Source of the DNA: Paludibacteraceae bacterium
Lineage (GTDB): Bacteria; Bacteroidota; Bacteroidia; Bacteroidales; Paludibacteraceae
Assembly (NCBI GenBank): GCA_017387515.1
Contig: JAFOFC010000062.1
Coordinates: 1 to 41,816, forward strand
DNA: 41,816 nucleotides
Direction: 5' to 3'
Shown here in pieces: positions 40,749-41,816 of this stretch. The notes beneath the pieces were generated by a model. The model was not told the DNA's origin and searched no databases. It saw only the letters and a program-made list of their open reading frames with translations. The first letter of the stretch is position 1. Every line of letters starts with the position of its first letter. A program made the translations under genes and the position numbers.

Positions 40749-41816
40749 TCACTTGATTTTTGTACTGAATAAAGTATATACCAGCAGTGGTAGGCGCCTT
40801 GGTGGCACTACCGCTGCTTTTTTGTAGGCATCTGCCTTGTAGGTCGTATAGAGTCCATTCATCTTTATCGCTTACACCTTGCAAGGTGGCATTTTCACCT
40901 ATGTGAGTAGGGTTTGGGTAGATGCTGTAGGTAGTTTCTGTATTTTCTTTTATATCGGTGCTGCTTAGTTTTTCTATCCAAATAATGTCGGTGTCAAAAT
41001 GTTTGGTCATACCAGTAACCAGCAAACCATCGTTCATCAGTTCCTTGCCCGATTTGGTACAAGACAGATTGGTTCTATCTTGAAATTCAACCTCATACCA
41101 AGCATTTTCTTCCAAACCTTGCAAATAAATGCGCTTGCTACTGCCATCGGCGCCACCGCCGTTTAGGTGCGAAAACAAGAAGACAGATCCTTTCTCTATT
41201 GCTGGATTGTAAAACTGCATGCCGTCCCAATGTTTGCCGTCGGGCATAGGTAAAATATGGTAAACATGGCCACCGCGCAGTATGGCACGTTGCTTTTGGT
41301 TGTATAGTTTCCAATGAATTTTAGCCTGATTAAATTCTATGGTACTCATATCTCGGCCCACAGCACAAGCCATCATGGCACCCATCATACTGCTTCTAAG
41401 CACGTATTTTGCCCAACTTTCAGGGTTGCTATTTATGTTGCCAGCATCTTGTGCAGAAGTCCAATCGTAACCTACATCAAATTTGAGTTGAACAGGATTT
41501 ATCATGTAACTGTTGCTGTAAAACGCCATACGATGGTTGAGCGGACCGCCTGAGTCTTCCATGGTCATAAACGTCATGCGTCGCAAGGTGGTAAAGTCTT
41601 TTAGCGAACCGCCAGCACTGCAATGCTCGTATCTAAACTGTGGATAGCGCGCAATAAGGGCATCTAAAATGTTTAAAAGTCCTTGATGCGATGCGTATGA
41701 GTTTGCTTTTTCAAGGTCGAAGTCGCTTCGCCAATAATCTATTTTCCAGTTTTCAATGCGATGTGCCAACGCATCAATCTGTGCCTGCTGTGCTTCTTTT
41801 TTGGCAATGTCTTGCC
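40729..41816 (-). CDS. Partial GH36-like glycosidase with T9SS sorting domain (5' end outside window)
   Basis: The frame stays open to the window edge, so this is the C-terminal part (at least 361 residues) of a larger protein. The fragment has WKIDYWRSDF, YEHCSAGGSLKDF and TFMTMEDSGG. These look like the nucleophile and acid/base regions of clan GH-D alpha-galactosidases (GH36 style), followed by a beta-sandwich domain. The end (YSIYPNPTHIGENATLQG to NQVIKWVIE) is a type A T9SS sorting domain, so the enzyme should be exported to the surface or outside. Its stop lies 20 nt inside the 3' end of the M16 gene. Exact family and substrate are uncertain. Confidence 0.75.
   Translation of the reverse strand, partial: QDIAKKEAQQAQIDALAHRIENWKIDYWRSDFDLEKANSYASHQGLLNILDALIARYPQFRYEHCSAGGSLKDFTTLRRMTFMTMEDSGGPLNHRMAFYSNSYMINPVQLKFDVGYDWTSAQDAGNINSNPESWAKYVLRSSMMGAMMACAVGRDMSTIEFNQAKIHWKLYNQKQRAILRGGHVYHILPMPDGKHWDGMQFYNPAIEKGSVFLFSHLNGGGADGSSKRIYLQGLEENAWYEVEFQDRTNLSCTKSGKELMNDGLLVTGMTKHFDTDIIWIEKLSSTDIKENTETTYSIYPNPTHIGENATLQGVSDKDEWTLYDLQGRCLQKSSGSATKAPTTAGIYFIQYKNQVIKWVIE

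Noticed and set aside
1-41816. tRNA or rRNA genes
   Set aside because: No cloverleaf with TTCNANNC-type T-loop or rRNA core sequence was recognised by eye in any gap.

Overview
The window looks like a chromosome segment of an anaerobic Bacteroidetes, most likely a member of the order Bacteroidales outside the genus Bacteroides. The evidence is: promoters of the Bacteroidetes type (TTTG, 19-nt spacer, TAnnTTTG); Bacteroidetes-type lipoprotein signals; a gamma-alpha fused 2-oxoacid:ferredoxin oxidoreductase; a DUF4465/BtuG/BtuB-like cobalamin operon; and two proteins ending in type IX secretion (T9SS) sorting domains, a system Bacteroides itself lacks.

Layout. 71-2920: korAB-type ferredoxin oxidoreductase. 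3000-3944 (-): DUF3089 lipoprotein hydrolase. 4135-4873: a fossil fragment resembling the RhuM N-terminus and an intact RHH/YoeB-like toxin-antitoxin pair. 4880-5160: dispersed short repeats. 5217-24772: one 19.5-kb co-directional cluster of 18 genes resembling aryl-polyene/flexirubin pathways. It holds a ketoreductase, three ketosynthases (two with an extra KS-like half), three carrier proteins, two unusual hot-dog dehydratases, an adenylating ligase, two CrtI-like flavoproteins, three acyltransferase types (one fused to a GT2 glycosyltransferase), a LolA-like carrier, a small DMT membrane protein, an MMPL exporter and an alpha/beta hydrolase. It has one strong promoter and ends in two hairpin/T-tract terminators. 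25032-26653: a HipB/HipA-like pair lying between two copies of the 3' end plus terminator of the hemolysin III gene. 26708-29740 (-): hemolysin III, metA (acetyl-type, Glu111) and metY, with octamer-repeat cassettes flanking metA. 29826-35957: promoter, adenosylcobalamin riboswitch, intrinsic terminator, then a T9SS-sorted small protein, a DUF4465 protein, a surface lipoprotein, a BtuG-like propeller lipoprotein and a BtuB-like TonB receptor. 36025-37476: FG-GAP repeat protein. 37700: small membrane protein. 37932-40748: M16 peptidase. 40729-end (-): the C-terminal part of a GH36-like glycosidase with a T9SS signal.

How it fits together. In the large cluster, a starter acid would be adenylated by the ligase and loaded on a carrier protein. 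It would be extended by KS/KR/DH cycles, possibly altered by the flavoproteins, acylated or glycosylated, and moved to the outer membrane by the MMPL/LolA-like pair. No aromatic ammonia-lyase, DarA/DarB or complete methyltransferase gene is present, so the starter and the final product cannot be deduced. The B12 riboswitch operon forms a surface capture and import machine next to, and divergent from, methionine biosynthesis genes. The strongest leads are the architecture of the polyene-like cluster, the HipBA insertion at the hemolysin III tail, the T9SS protein under B12 control, and a short repeat family that has entered two reading frames.
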